NCBI GenBank assembly: GCA_964540105.1 | Contig: CAZILL010000002.1 | Span: forward strand, 496,001-560,000 | Reading direction: 5' to 3' | Length of the DNA stretch: 64,000 bases | Origin: DATKJY01 sp964540105 | GTDB lineage: Bacteria > Zixibacteria > MSB-5A5 > GN15 > FEB-12 | Shown here: positions 26,932 to 33,988 of the stretch, in pieces | How the letters are laid out: every line of letters starts with the position of its first letter | Position numbering within the stretch: the stretch's first letter is position 1 | The notes under the pieces: model-generated | The model's input: only the letters and a program-made list of their open reading frames with translations | What the model was told of the DNA's origin: nothing | Databases searched by the model: none | Made by a program: the position numbers and the translations under genes

Positions 26932-28066
26932 TCGTCGTGCCATTGAGGAACGGGAGCAACGGGAGCTGGCTCCCTTTGCAGCGCGCGCAGCGGAAACCCG
27001 TGGACGTAAATACCCTCAGCCTGAGCACCCGCTCCGAACCGCTTTCCAGCGGGATCGGGACCGGATCATCCACTCGACGGCGTTCAGAAGGATGGAGTAC
27101 AAGACCCAGGTATTTCTCCCGCACGAAGGGGATCACTTTCGCACTCGCCTGACCCATACGATCGAAGTTGCCCAGATCAGTCGAACGCTGGCGCGCAGTC
27201 TTCGAGTCAACGAGGATTTGTGCGAAGCGATCGCTCTGGTACACGATCTGGGGCACACCCCGTTCGGCCATGCGGGAGAGGATGTTCTCAACGAGCTGCT
27301 TGTCGATTGCGGCGGTTTCAGCCACAATCGACAGTCACTTCGCGTGGTTGACTTGCTTGAACAGCGCTACCTGGAGCACCCGGGGCTGAATCTATCATAC
27401 GAAGTGCGCGAAGGAATCGTGAAACACGAAACGAAACTCCCTTTTCTCAACGCCGAATTCGATTCGAGCGCCAGACCGACGTTGGAAGCGTCATTGGTCG
27501 ACATGGCTGATGAGATTACGTACAATGCCCATGACGTCGATGACGGACTCAGCGCGGGGATCGTCACTCTTGATGGCTTGCGGTCACTATCGATCTGGCA
27601 GGATGGAAACGGCTCGTTGCTTCTTGATGAGCTGGAGCGAGGGGAGAACCTGCTTCCGGACCAGAAGCGGCATCTGCTCGTGCGCTACCTGGTCAACACA
27701 GTTGCGACCGACGTTCTCAACGAAACCGCGGATCGATTGGCCCGACTGGGGATTACTGATCTGGCGTCACTGCGCGGCTCGTCGGAAAGAGCGTGCGCGT
27801 ATTCTCCGGGGGTCGCTGCGAAAGTGAGGGAACTCAAGGAGTTTCTTCGCCAGCATCTGTACCGTCACCCGCGTCTGATCGATATGACACAATGGGCGCG
27901 GGAGATACTTGAAACCCTTTTTGCGAGATTTTCGTCGGACCCTAACCTGCTGCCAGCACGATTTCAGGAGATGCTCCTGACTCAACGGAAGGAGATTGTC
28001 ATCGCTGATTACATTGCGGGTATGACTGACCGATTTGCAGAGAGAGTGTATTCCGAGTTGGCGTAG
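26918..28066 (+). CDS. dgt: Deoxyguanosinetriphosphate triphosphohydrolase-like protein
   Basis: A 382-residue HD-superfamily dNTPase that removes triphosphate from dGTP or other dNTPs. Start GTG 26918 is chosen because GGAGGGG lies 3-4 nt upstream, ahead of the conserved beginning ALAP-like region; an ATG at 26885 lies further inside the previous gene. Metal-binding HD residues are seen in FRTRLTHTIEVAQISR, LVHDLGHTPFGHAGE and DMADEITYNAHDVDDG. Overlap with the preceding envelope gene (14 nt) suggests translational coupling. The last 30 codons exist again downstream as an allelic fragment (28317-28406). Confidence 0.93.
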   Translation: MTLSDRRAIEEREQRELAPFAARAAETRGRKYPQPEHPLRTAFQRDRDRIIHSTAFRRMEYKTQVFLPHEGDHFRTRLTHTIEVAQISRTLARSLRVNEDLCEAIALVHDLGHTPFGHAGEDVLNELLVDCGGFSHNRQSLRVVDLLEQRYLEHPGLNLSYEVREGIVKHETKLPFLNAEFDSSARPTLEASLVDMADEITYNAHDVDDGLSAGIVTLDGLRSLSIWQDGNGSLLLDELERGENLLPDQKRHLLVRYLVNTVATDVLNETADRLARLGITDLASLRGSSERACAYSPGVAAKVRELKEFLRQHLYRHPRLIDMTQWAREILETLFARFSSDPNLLPARFQEMLLTQRKEIVIADYIAGMTDRFAERVYSELA

Positions 28067-28100
28067 ATCACGGCGTCGGTACGTGAGACGAGGCTACCGG
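28052..28100 (+). repeat. 49-bp direct repeat, left copy
   Basis: This segment covers the last codons and stop of dgt and the sequence just after it. It recurs at 30179-30227 with two mismatches (47 of 49 identical). The two copies bound the repeat island. Confidence 0.9.
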
Positions 28101-28315
28101 TACCCCACAGCTCTGCTGTGCGGTACCTTATTCAAAACCGAATCCGTCACATCTGTTCCAGTCCACTCACAACAGTACATTGCCTGAACCGCGATAGCTA
28201 AAGATTGCGGTAACTCCGAAAGTTACGAAACGCTCTGTGCCTCCGTTGTCATAGTGCCGCAATTTGGTCATGGTTTCGCTTTCACTAATCCCACAGCAGG
28301 GCTGTGGGCTACCGG
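28099..28315. repeat. RAYT-derived palindromic element, copy A
   Basis: A 217-bp element. It is bounded by GGTACCCCACAG...CTGTGCGGTACC (28099-28127, 3-nt loop, one mismatch) and CCCACAGC-AGG-GCTGTGGG (28290-28308) followed by CTACCGG. Inside, on the minus strand, an ATG at 28271 opens MTKLRHYDNGGTERFVTFG, the N-terminus of a REP-associated Y1 transposase. After that a 2-nt deletion relative to the longer copy at 28661-28806 shifts the frame, so nothing functional is encoded. Confidence 0.85.
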
Positions 28316-28316
28316 C

Positions 28317-28406
28317 CTGACCCAGCAGAAAGAGATTGTCATCGCTGATTACATTGCGGGTATGACTGACCGATTTGCAGAGCGGGTCTATTCGGAATTG
28401 TCGTAA
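28317..28406 (+). pseudogene. Duplicate 3' end of dgt from a divergent allele
   Basis: Thirty codons (LTQQKEIVIADYIAGMTDRF and on to ERVYSELS-stop) align without gaps to the end of dgt at 27977-28066. There are 11 base differences: eight are silent in sense codons, one changes the stop from TAG to TAA, and only two change a residue (R to Q, A to S). There is no start or catalytic part, so it is not expressed as an enzyme. Confidence 0.9.
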
Positions 28407-28437
28407 TTCGCTGCAGCAGCGACCGGTACCCCACACC

Positions 28438-28655
28438 GGTACCCCACAGCTCTGCTGTGGGGTACCTCATTCAAAACCGAATCCGTCATATCTGTATCCA
28501 GTCCACTCACAACAGTACATTGCCTGAACCGCAATAGCTAAAGATTGTGGTAACTCTGAAAGTTACGAAACGCTCTGTGCCTCCGTTGTCATAGTGTCGC
28601 AATTTGGTCATGGTTTCGCTTTCACTAATCCCACAGCAGAGCTATGGGCTACCGG
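28438..28655. repeat. RAYT-derived palindromic element, copy B
   Basis: A 218-bp element closely similar to copy A. The left palindrome is perfect: GGTACCCCACAGC-TCT-GCTGTGGGGTACC (28438-28466). The right palindrome at 28630-28648 has one mismatch (GCTATGGG), followed by CTACCGG. The frameshifted transposase start is at 28611 on the minus strand. A partial extra copy of the left end (GGTACCCCACACC) precedes it at 28425-28437. Confidence 0.85.
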
Positions 28656-28660
28656 TCTTG

Positions 28661-28806
28661 AACCCGTGATTAGTGCGGGCGCGGTCAAGCTCTTCGAGAA
28701 ATACCAGCCGCGCGGAATCGTCGCTTAAGAAGGGAAGATTGTGGTAGCATCCGAAGGTCACGAAACGCGCCGTGCCTTCGTTGTCATAGTGTCGCAATTT
28801 GGTCAT
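28661..28806 (-). pseudogene. Truncated REP-associated tyrosine transposase (RAYT)
   Basis: On the minus strand the ATG at 28806 opens 48 codons: MTKLRHYDNEGTARFVTFGC then YHNLPFLSDDSARLVFLEEL and DRARTNHGFK. This is the N-terminus of Y1_Tnp (IS200/RAYT) transposases; the HUH motif and catalytic tyrosine that should follow are missing because the sequence breaks off at the ACCGG end of copy B. Upstream of the start lies the palindrome CCCACAGC-AGA-GCTGTGGG (28825-28843). The A/B/D elements contain a shorter, frameshifted version of this same 5' end. Confidence 0.85.
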
Positions 28807-28852
28807 GGTTTCGCTTTCACTAATCCCACAGCAGAGCTGTGGGCTACCGGCC

Positions 28853-29929
28853 TCATTTTTTCGGGCGGACTTCTGAATACTCATAGACTGACCATTGGTG
28901 ATCTGGTGAGTCGTCCGAAAGAAGATAGATGGTACCATCTCCCGCTATCTTTGTACAGCTTAGTGACGACCCTTGGAGCACAAGTCTCGTCTTGATTTTC
29001 GGACCCTCCCCACCCGTGCGAAAATACTTGATAATAAGATCAGATGGGTCTTCCTCCAACGAAGGGTTAAGGTAAGATACGTAGAGATTCCCCGCTTTAT
29101 CCGTCCCAAGGAAATCGGCGCCGACGAAAGACGTATCAAGTTTCTTGAAGATCAGATTGCTCATTGAATCAGTAACATTGAACTGCTGCCGTTCGCACCA
29201 AGTCGAGTCTGCTTGGAATCTGTATAGTCCACCGGACGCGGCCCAGAGTTGCGGTGCAGGGTTTATGCATATGTCATCCGCGTAGCGCCCTAGATAAGCA
29301 CTCTGCAATTGACCATTCCAGCTGAGACAATAGGCCAGCTGCTCCCACGGTTTAGTGGTGGTGAGAAAGAGCAGCTTGTTGTGGACGAAAATGTCACATG
29401 ACGAGTATGTGGCGAATCTCTCCGGCAAATCGTACTCAGATATCAACTGACCATCCTGATCGTACCTGTAGAGCTTATACTGCTCGAGATACTTCACCCA
29501 TAGGTAGCCGTCTCCATCGACAACAATGTTGTCCAATGAGTAGCCTGGCGGCGCAGAGAGAGTACCCAATTCGTGCCCATCTCGCCTGATGTGTTTCGCA
29601 CAAGTCGAGGAGTAAGACGTTAACCACATAGTCGAATCGGAAGCGAGTGCTATCGCGGGGAGAATACCGCGCCACGCGTCTTCAGCGGTAAGACGCAACA
29701 AACAGCCTATGCGAAGTGATTTCGGGCTGAACAGCAGCGTTTCCCTGTATTGGGCTCGCGCTGCGCCAGGAATCTCCATCCCTGAGACAGGAGCCACCCC
29801 CAAGCCGACCACTAATGTGACGAACGCGCACTTCAGGTAAGCTCTTGACTTAACCATCTGCAGGAGAGATGAACGTGCTGCCGAATCCAGTCGTTCGCAA
29901 GCACAATTGCGGGCGACACATTGATTCAT
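28853..29929 (-). CDS. Orphan secreted protein, probable beta-propeller
   Basis: A 358-residue protein I cannot assign to a family. A long N-terminus is followed by a hydrophobic signal (about 31-50, AYLKCAFVTLVVGLGVAPVSG). The body has repeated short strands with W/Y and DGxGxLWV patterns (VDGDGYLWVKYLEQYKLYRY; GTDKAGNLYVSY; AGDGTIYLLSDD), as in NHL/YVTN-like propellers. The start at 29929 is supported by GAGGAA 6 nt upstream; that ribosome site lies in a tandem 11-nt repeat (CGGTAGTTCCT twice on the plus strand). It lies wholly inside the repeat island and its stop is 3 nt from a palindrome end, so it probably arrived with the island. Confidence 0.7.
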   Translation of the reverse strand: MNQCVARNCACERLDSAARSSLLQMVKSRAYLKCAFVTLVVGLGVAPVSGMEIPGAARAQYRETLLFSPKSLRIGCLLRLTAEDAWRGILPAIALASDSTMWLTSYSSTCAKHIRRDGHELGTLSAPPGYSLDNIVVDGDGYLWVKYLEQYKLYRYDQDGQLISEYDLPERFATYSSCDIFVHNKLLFLTTTKPWEQLAYCLSWNGQLQSAYLGRYADDICINPAPQLWAASGGLYRFQADSTWCERQQFNVTDSMSNLIFKKLDTSFVGADFLGTDKAGNLYVSYLNPSLEEDPSDLIIKYFRTGGEGPKIKTRLVLQGSSLSCTKIAGDGTIYLLSDDSPDHQWSVYEYSEVRPKK

Positions 29930-29976
29930 CGGTAGTTCCTCGGTAGTTCCTCAGTATTTCTAGGTCCTTCAAACCC

Positions 29977-30168
29977 GGTACCCCGCAGCTCTGCTGTGGG
30001 GTACCTTATTCAAAACCGAATCCGTCAAATCTGTATCCAGTCCACTCACAACAGTACATTGCCTGAACCGCGATAGCTAAAGATTGCGGTAACTCCGAAA
30101 GTTACGAAACGCTCTGTGCCTCCGTTGTCACAGCTCACTATTCCCACAGCAGAGCTGTGGGCTACCGG
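29977..30168. repeat. RAYT-derived palindromic element, copy D
   Basis: A 192-bp version of the same element: left palindrome GGTACCCCGCAGC-TCT-GCTGTGGGGTACC (29977-30005, one mismatch), right palindrome CCCACAGC-AGA-GCTGTGGG (30143-30161) and CTACCGG. About 26 bp that hold the transposase start codon in A and B are missing here. Confidence 0.85.
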
Positions 30169-30178
30169 CCTACCGGCC

Positions 30179-30227
30179 TCCGAGTTGGCGTAAATCACGA
30201 CGTCGGTACGTGAGACGAGGCTACCGG
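30179..30227 (+). repeat. 49-bp direct repeat, right copy
   Basis: It matches 28052-28100 (47 of 49 bases), including the last dgt codons with a TAA stop. The minus-strand propeller gene ends inside it: its stop codon TAG is at 30221-30223. Confidence 0.9.
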
Positions 30228-31180
30228 GCGAGGCGACGTGCCATCCCACCCTTGGTTCCGGCCGCATACAGATTCTTCCCCGCAACTCGCAGCTGGTAAA
30301 TGTCGAAGTCGATCCCTGACCTAACATCCGACCAGGTCTTGCCTCCGTCAGATGTCCTGAACACTGCTGGACCGATTCCGGCGACATAGCCGATCTTGTC
30401 GTCGACCAGGACGGCAGATGTGAAATGGTATTTTTCCGGCAGCGTCACACTTGTCCAGGTTTCTCCACCATCGCTGGAATAGGCGCAGGCTCCCTGATTA
30501 CCGGCAATTATCGCAGTCTTGCCGAAGACAGCCGTGGCCCGTGCCGGCTTCCCTGCGATCGTCCGGCGTGACTCCCAGGTCTGACCGAAATCGCGCGAGA
30601 AGTGCAGCTCACCATATGACTGAAAGCAGACGGGGCTTCCGATGCGATAGAATAGTTCGCCGAAGCCGATCCCGCTCTGAGGTATCTTGTTCCAGGTGGC
30701 GCCGGCATCGGTCGTGCGCAGCAACAGTCCGCTCAGGAGGTTCGCGGAGTCACGAGACATGCCAACAACGATGGCTGTCTTCGTGTCGAAAAGCTGAATA
30801 CTCAATAGCCAGGGGAGGGTGTCCTTGATCGAACACTTTGTCCATTGTTCACCGCCATTGGTGGTCCAGTAGATCGCTCCGCGACGACCGCAGGCAGCTC
30901 CGACCCGAGTATTCAGAAAGCAGACATCCTCGAGCGTAACTCCGTTCAGCGCAGAGCGCAATCCGACCGTCCAGGTTCTGCAACCATTGTAGGTCCGGAC
31001 GAACGAGCCGCCGTTGGTGACTACAAAGGCGGTGTCGGCGCTGGGAAACGAGACACCGGTGATCGCTTCCGAGAGCGGCAGCTCAATCGGCTCCCAATTC
31101 TGCGAATGTACCGAAGTGGAGAGACTGAAGGCCAGGAGAAATCCCAGCAGTATGGCGGAACCGTTTTTTGGTTGTAGCAT
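30221..31180 (-). CDS. Secreted YCF48/BNR-type propeller protein
   Basis: A 319-residue exported protein. Start ATG 31180 begins a good signal peptide (LQPKNGSAILLGFLLAFSLS, cleavage after VHS); an in-frame extension to 31279 adds 33 hydrophilic residues and is unlikely. Repeats with Asp-box/BNR character recur: TTNGGEQWTK, TTDAGATWNK, SRDFGQTWES, SSDGGETWTS, TSDGGKTWSD. This is a YCF48-like or sortilin-type beta-propeller, usually for protein binding. The last codons and stop come from the 49-bp repeat, so its C-terminus may have been altered by the island insertion. It is divergent from ftsE. Confidence 0.82.
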   Translation of the reverse strand: MLQPKNGSAILLGFLLAFSLSTSVHSQNWEPIELPLSEAITGVSFPSADTAFVVTNGGSFVRTYNGCRTWTVGLRSALNGVTLEDVCFLNTRVGAACGRRGAIYWTTNGGEQWTKCSIKDTLPWLLSIQLFDTKTAIVVGMSRDSANLLSGLLLRTTDAGATWNKIPQSGIGFGELFYRIGSPVCFQSYGELHFSRDFGQTWESRRTIAGKPARATAVFGKTAIIAGNQGACAYSSDGGETWTSVTLPEKYHFTSAVLVDDKIGYVAGIGPAVFRTSDGGKTWSDVRSGIDFDIYQLRVAGKNLYAAGTKGGMARRLAR

Positions 31181-31296
31181 CGATTTCAAGTTTGTACACT
31201 TTCTCGCGCAAAGGGATTCCACAATTCCTGGCGTAACATATGATCGATGATGAGTAATGTCAAACAGAACCAAAGACACGAGTTGAGAGCGATCCG

Positions 31297-31959
31297 ATGA
31301 AATGGCCGCTGGTCCTTCTGCGCAACGTGAAGATTAAGACCATCCGAGGGGACTTTGTATTCACCGATCTCAATCTGACCGTCGAGCCTGGCAGAGCGGT
31401 GATCATCACCGGTCCTCCCGGATCCGGCAAGACCAGTATTGCCGAGCTTATCCTGGGGGTTCGGCAACCTACAGAGGGGACGGTGGAGCTTTTCGGCGAA
31501 ACGCTCAAGGGGCGAAGTCGAAGTCAGATCCGACGCTTTCGCCGAAAGATCGGTGGTGTCGGGGGCCCCTTTGGGCTTGTGCCGACGATGACCGTCGCAG
31601 AGAATATTGCCCTGCCACTGGTGATCAATGGCGAGCGTGTCAGCTCTCTGAAGGAGCGTCTAGCCAAAGTCATGGGTGAATTCAATCTTCTCAAGCTCGC
31701 GAGCCAGTATCCTCGAACGCTGACCAGAGTGGAGAACACGTTGGCGCAGATAGCCCGCGCGACAATCGCACACCAGCCGCTCATGATCATTGATGAACCG
31801 TCAGCGGGGCTCGACCAGAAGACCTATCTCGAAATCTGCGACTACATGGTCAAAGTGTCGATCTCCGGACGATCGATGCTGGTATTGTCGTCCGATCCAC
31901 CGCCACAGAAGATTCCTGAGAGTCGTCAGTTTGAAATCGCGAACGGAAGACTGGAATGA
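31297..31959 (+). CDS. ftsE: FtsE-like ABC ATPase with degenerate signature
   Basis: A 220-residue nucleotide-binding subunit of FtsEX, which couples divisome state to murein hydrolase activation. Walker A GPPGSGKT (39-46) and Walker B MIIDEPSAGLD (163-173) are intact. Other ATPase motifs are not: the Q-loop Gln is replaced (IGGVGGPFG, about 85-93), the signature LSGGE is LTRVE (142-146), and the H-loop His is replaced (MLVLSSDPP, about 194-202). Assignment as FtsE rests on the ftsX and envC genes that follow with 4-nt overlaps. It may bind ATP but hydrolyse it poorly. Confidence 0.85.
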   Translation: MKWPLVLLRNVKIKTIRGDFVFTDLNLTVEPGRAVIITGPPGSGKTSIAELILGVRQPTEGTVELFGETLKGRSRSQIRRFRRKIGGVGGPFGLVPTMTVAENIALPLVINGERVSSLKERLAKVMGEFNLLKLASQYPRTLTRVENTLAQIARATIAHQPLMIIDEPSAGLDQKTYLEICDYMVKVSISGRSMLVLSSDPPPQKIPESRQFEIANGRLE

Positions 31960-32813
31960 GCAAGCTCTCATACCTCGTGCGCGAATTTCTTCGTACGTTG
32001 TATCGCCACCCGGGTGCGACCCTCGGGTCATACTTGTCGCTGACACTGCTGTTCCTACTCTTTGATCTGTTTTGGATTGCCGCACGGACGTCGAATGAGT
32101 TCTATGCGTCGTTGGTTTCCGACCTGCACGTGGAGGCATTTGTGACCGATGCCATGCCCGATTCGAGTCTGTCCCGATTATCGACGAGTGTCACCGACTT
32201 GCGAGGCGTGAGCTCGGTCGAGTACGTATCGAGAGAACAAGCACGGCATGAACTGGCGAGCCTGATGGGCACCGATCTGCTGACCGGATTCGACAGCCTC
32301 AATCCACTGCCGCGATCCTTTGTGCTGAGCATCGAGCCCGAATATCGTCGCTTGGGCGCGATACAGGAAATCGAGCGACAACTGCAGAGCCTGGAAGGAA
32401 TTTCAGAGGTGTTTTTCAGCGAGCGCTGGCTGCAGCAGATCGAGACCACGCGACGATTGATCAGGAACATGGGGATGGCGCTGGGTGTGATCATCCTGTT
32501 GACCGCGCTGATCAGTTCCGCGAACAGTATTCGGCTCATGACCCGGGCGCGGGCGGTCGGTTTACACCAGATGATCCTGCTGGGTTCGGGCAAGTTCTTT
32601 GCTGCCCTGCCGTTCATGCTTGAAGGATTCGTTCTGGGGGGGCTTTCGGCATTGACGGGATGGGTGTTTGTGCTGTATGCGTACAAGCACAGCGAATTCA
32701 CTCAGTTTGAGATTGTCCTGCCGGCCGTAGCGGATATGGCTCTGTTCTGCGGGGTAACGGCGATACTCGGAGGGATCAGCGGGTACTTCGGCATAAGGAA
32801 ACTACTGACGTGA
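31956..32813 (+). CDS. ftsX: Cell division permease FtsX
   Basis: A 285-residue protein with the FtsX layout: TM1 (about 23-43), an extracytoplasmic domain of about 120 residues that contacts EnvC, and three C-terminal TMs (about 175-195, 210-245, 255-275). Motifs include NSIRLMTRARAVGLHQMILL, the cytoplasmic loop typical of FtsX. It overlaps ftsE by 4 nt (ATGA) and envC by 4 nt (GTGA). Confidence 0.93.
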   Translation: MSKLSYLVREFLRTLYRHPGATLGSYLSLTLLFLLFDLFWIAARTSNEFYASLVSDLHVEAFVTDAMPDSSLSRLSTSVTDLRGVSSVEYVSREQARHELASLMGTDLLTGFDSLNPLPRSFVLSIEPEYRRLGAIQEIERQLQSLEGISEVFFSERWLQQIETTRRLIRNMGMALGVIILLTALISSANSIRLMTRARAVGLHQMILLGSGKFFAALPFMLEGFVLGGLSALTGWVFVLYAYKHSEFTQFEIVLPAVADMALFCGVTAILGGISGYFGIRKLLT

Positions 32814-33988
32814 GCTGCGTTCGACGACGCTTACTCTTTCTCGTGTGCGCATCGCTGATTGTTGCCGCAGCTGCGACTCAAAGTGCAGAGACCCCAGAAG
32901 CCGTGAAGGGACAACGTAAGGAACTGGAGCAGATCAAACGGGACGTTCGCGCGAGTCAAGAGCGGCTTGATTCACTTCGGCGAGAGGAATTGCGCGTGCA
33001 GAAACAGATCTCCGAATTCGATCAGCGCCTGAACACGCACGAACAGGTTATCAAGCGACTCAACAGTGAGCTCCGTCAGCTGGACAAGGGAATAACCGAA
33101 GCCGAATCGGTACAGAAGAAACGGCAGGAGAAGCTCGAATCGACCCAACGGCGGTTTCTGAGCAACCTGCGTCAATACTACCTGACCTCAAGGGAGCCGT
33201 CGATGCTTATGGCGGGCGGGGCAAACAGTGAGCTCGAGGCTAATCGCCGGCTTGTCCTGCTAGGGGCTCTGGCTCACTATGAGTCGGGGAATATTGCCAG
33301 CGCGTCGGTCGTGCTGGCAGAGTCTCTCGATGAATTGAAGGAGCTTCAGGGGGAAGGAAGTGAAATGCTGAGCTTGAAGCGACAGAAGGAGAGGACTTTC
33401 GCCATGGAACGGAGTCGCAAGCTTAAGCAGGAGAAAGTTCTCACGCGGCTGCGGCGGAAGAGCAAGGAAGAATCGGATCGAGTCGTCACGTTGCAGAACG
33501 CCGCTCGCGAGATCGAGAAGATCATCGAACGGCTGGAGAAACAGCAGTTGCAGGCTGCTCGCAGACAGCCGGAACAAAAGGGGAGCTCGGTTTTTGCCGC
33601 ACTGAAGGGTCAGCTTGCCGCACCTTTCAAGGGGAAGGTCCAGATTAGTTACGGGAACTCCATCGATCCAGTTACGCGCCTGAAGTCGTTCTCGCCTGGA
33701 ATCGCGATTAGGGGGCGGGCGGGCGGGAAGGTCGTGGCCGTCGCGGCCGGCACGGTTGTGTACCGGGGTGAATTGCGCGGGTACGGCGGATTTGTTATCA
33801 TCAACCATGACGGCCAGTACTACACTACCTACGCCGGTCTTGCGAACATAAGCGTGAGCACTGATCTCCTCGTACGCGCCGGTTCGGAACTGGGCAAGGC
33901 GTCAGCAGACGGGCTCGTGCGTTTTGAATTGCGCAAAGGGAGCAGCACGCTGGACCCGATTGAATGGATCGACCTTGAATCACTTTGA
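32810..33988 (+). CDS. envC: Murein hydrolase activator EnvC
   Basis: A 392-residue exported coiled-coil protein (signal peptide about 1-25) with long heptad helices (about 28-255) and a C-terminal LytM-like domain (about 265-390). The LytM fold is recognisable (GKVVAVAAGTVVYRGELRGY; GGFVIINHDGQYYTTYAGL), but the metal ligands are lost: the usual HxH is VRFEL, and the YAHL His is missing. EnvC proteins normally lack a zinc site and instead activate amidases under FtsEX control, so this fits. GTG start overlaps the ftsX stop. Confidence 0.9.
   Translation: MSCVRRRLLFLVCASLIVAAAATQSAETPEAVKGQRKELEQIKRDVRASQERLDSLRREELRVQKQISEFDQRLNTHEQVIKRLNSELRQLDKGITEAESVQKKRQEKLESTQRRFLSNLRQYYLTSREPSMLMAGGANSELEANRRLVLLGALAHYESGNIASASVVLAESLDELKELQGEGSEMLSLKRQKERTFAMERSRKLKQEKVLTRLRRKSKEESDRVVTLQNAAREIEKIIERLEKQQLQAARRQPEQKGSSVFAALKGQLAAPFKGKVQISYGNSIDPVTRLKSFSPGIAIRGRAGGKVVAVAAGTVVYRGELRGYGGFVIINHDGQYYTTYAGLANISVSTDLLVRAGSELGKASADGLVRFELRKGSSTLDPIEWIDLESL

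Noticed and set aside
28167..28436. 89-codon open frame on the minus strand across element A and the dgt tail
   Set aside because: Its middle is the RAYT N-terminus, but it starts in unrelated sequence and ends after a frameshift; it is repeat sequence, not a gene.
28642..28938. 98-codon open frame containing the longer RAYT fragment
   Set aside because: Only the central 48 codons match a transposase; the upstream part overlaps the orphan gene on the same strand in another frame, and the catalytic region is absent.
28099..30168. CRISPR array
   Set aside because: The repeats are about 200 bp, few and palindrome-ended with unequal spacing; no 20-40-bp repeat/spacer rhythm and no cas genes.
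33924..33975. ATG 33924 as the holB start
   Set aside because: It would place 17 extra residues inside envC with no resemblance to delta-prime; TTG 33975 fits the family N-terminus better.
33600..33988. EnvC C-terminal domain as an active M23 peptidase
   Set aside because: The zinc ligands are missing (VRFEL in place of HLHFE), as is normal for EnvC activators.
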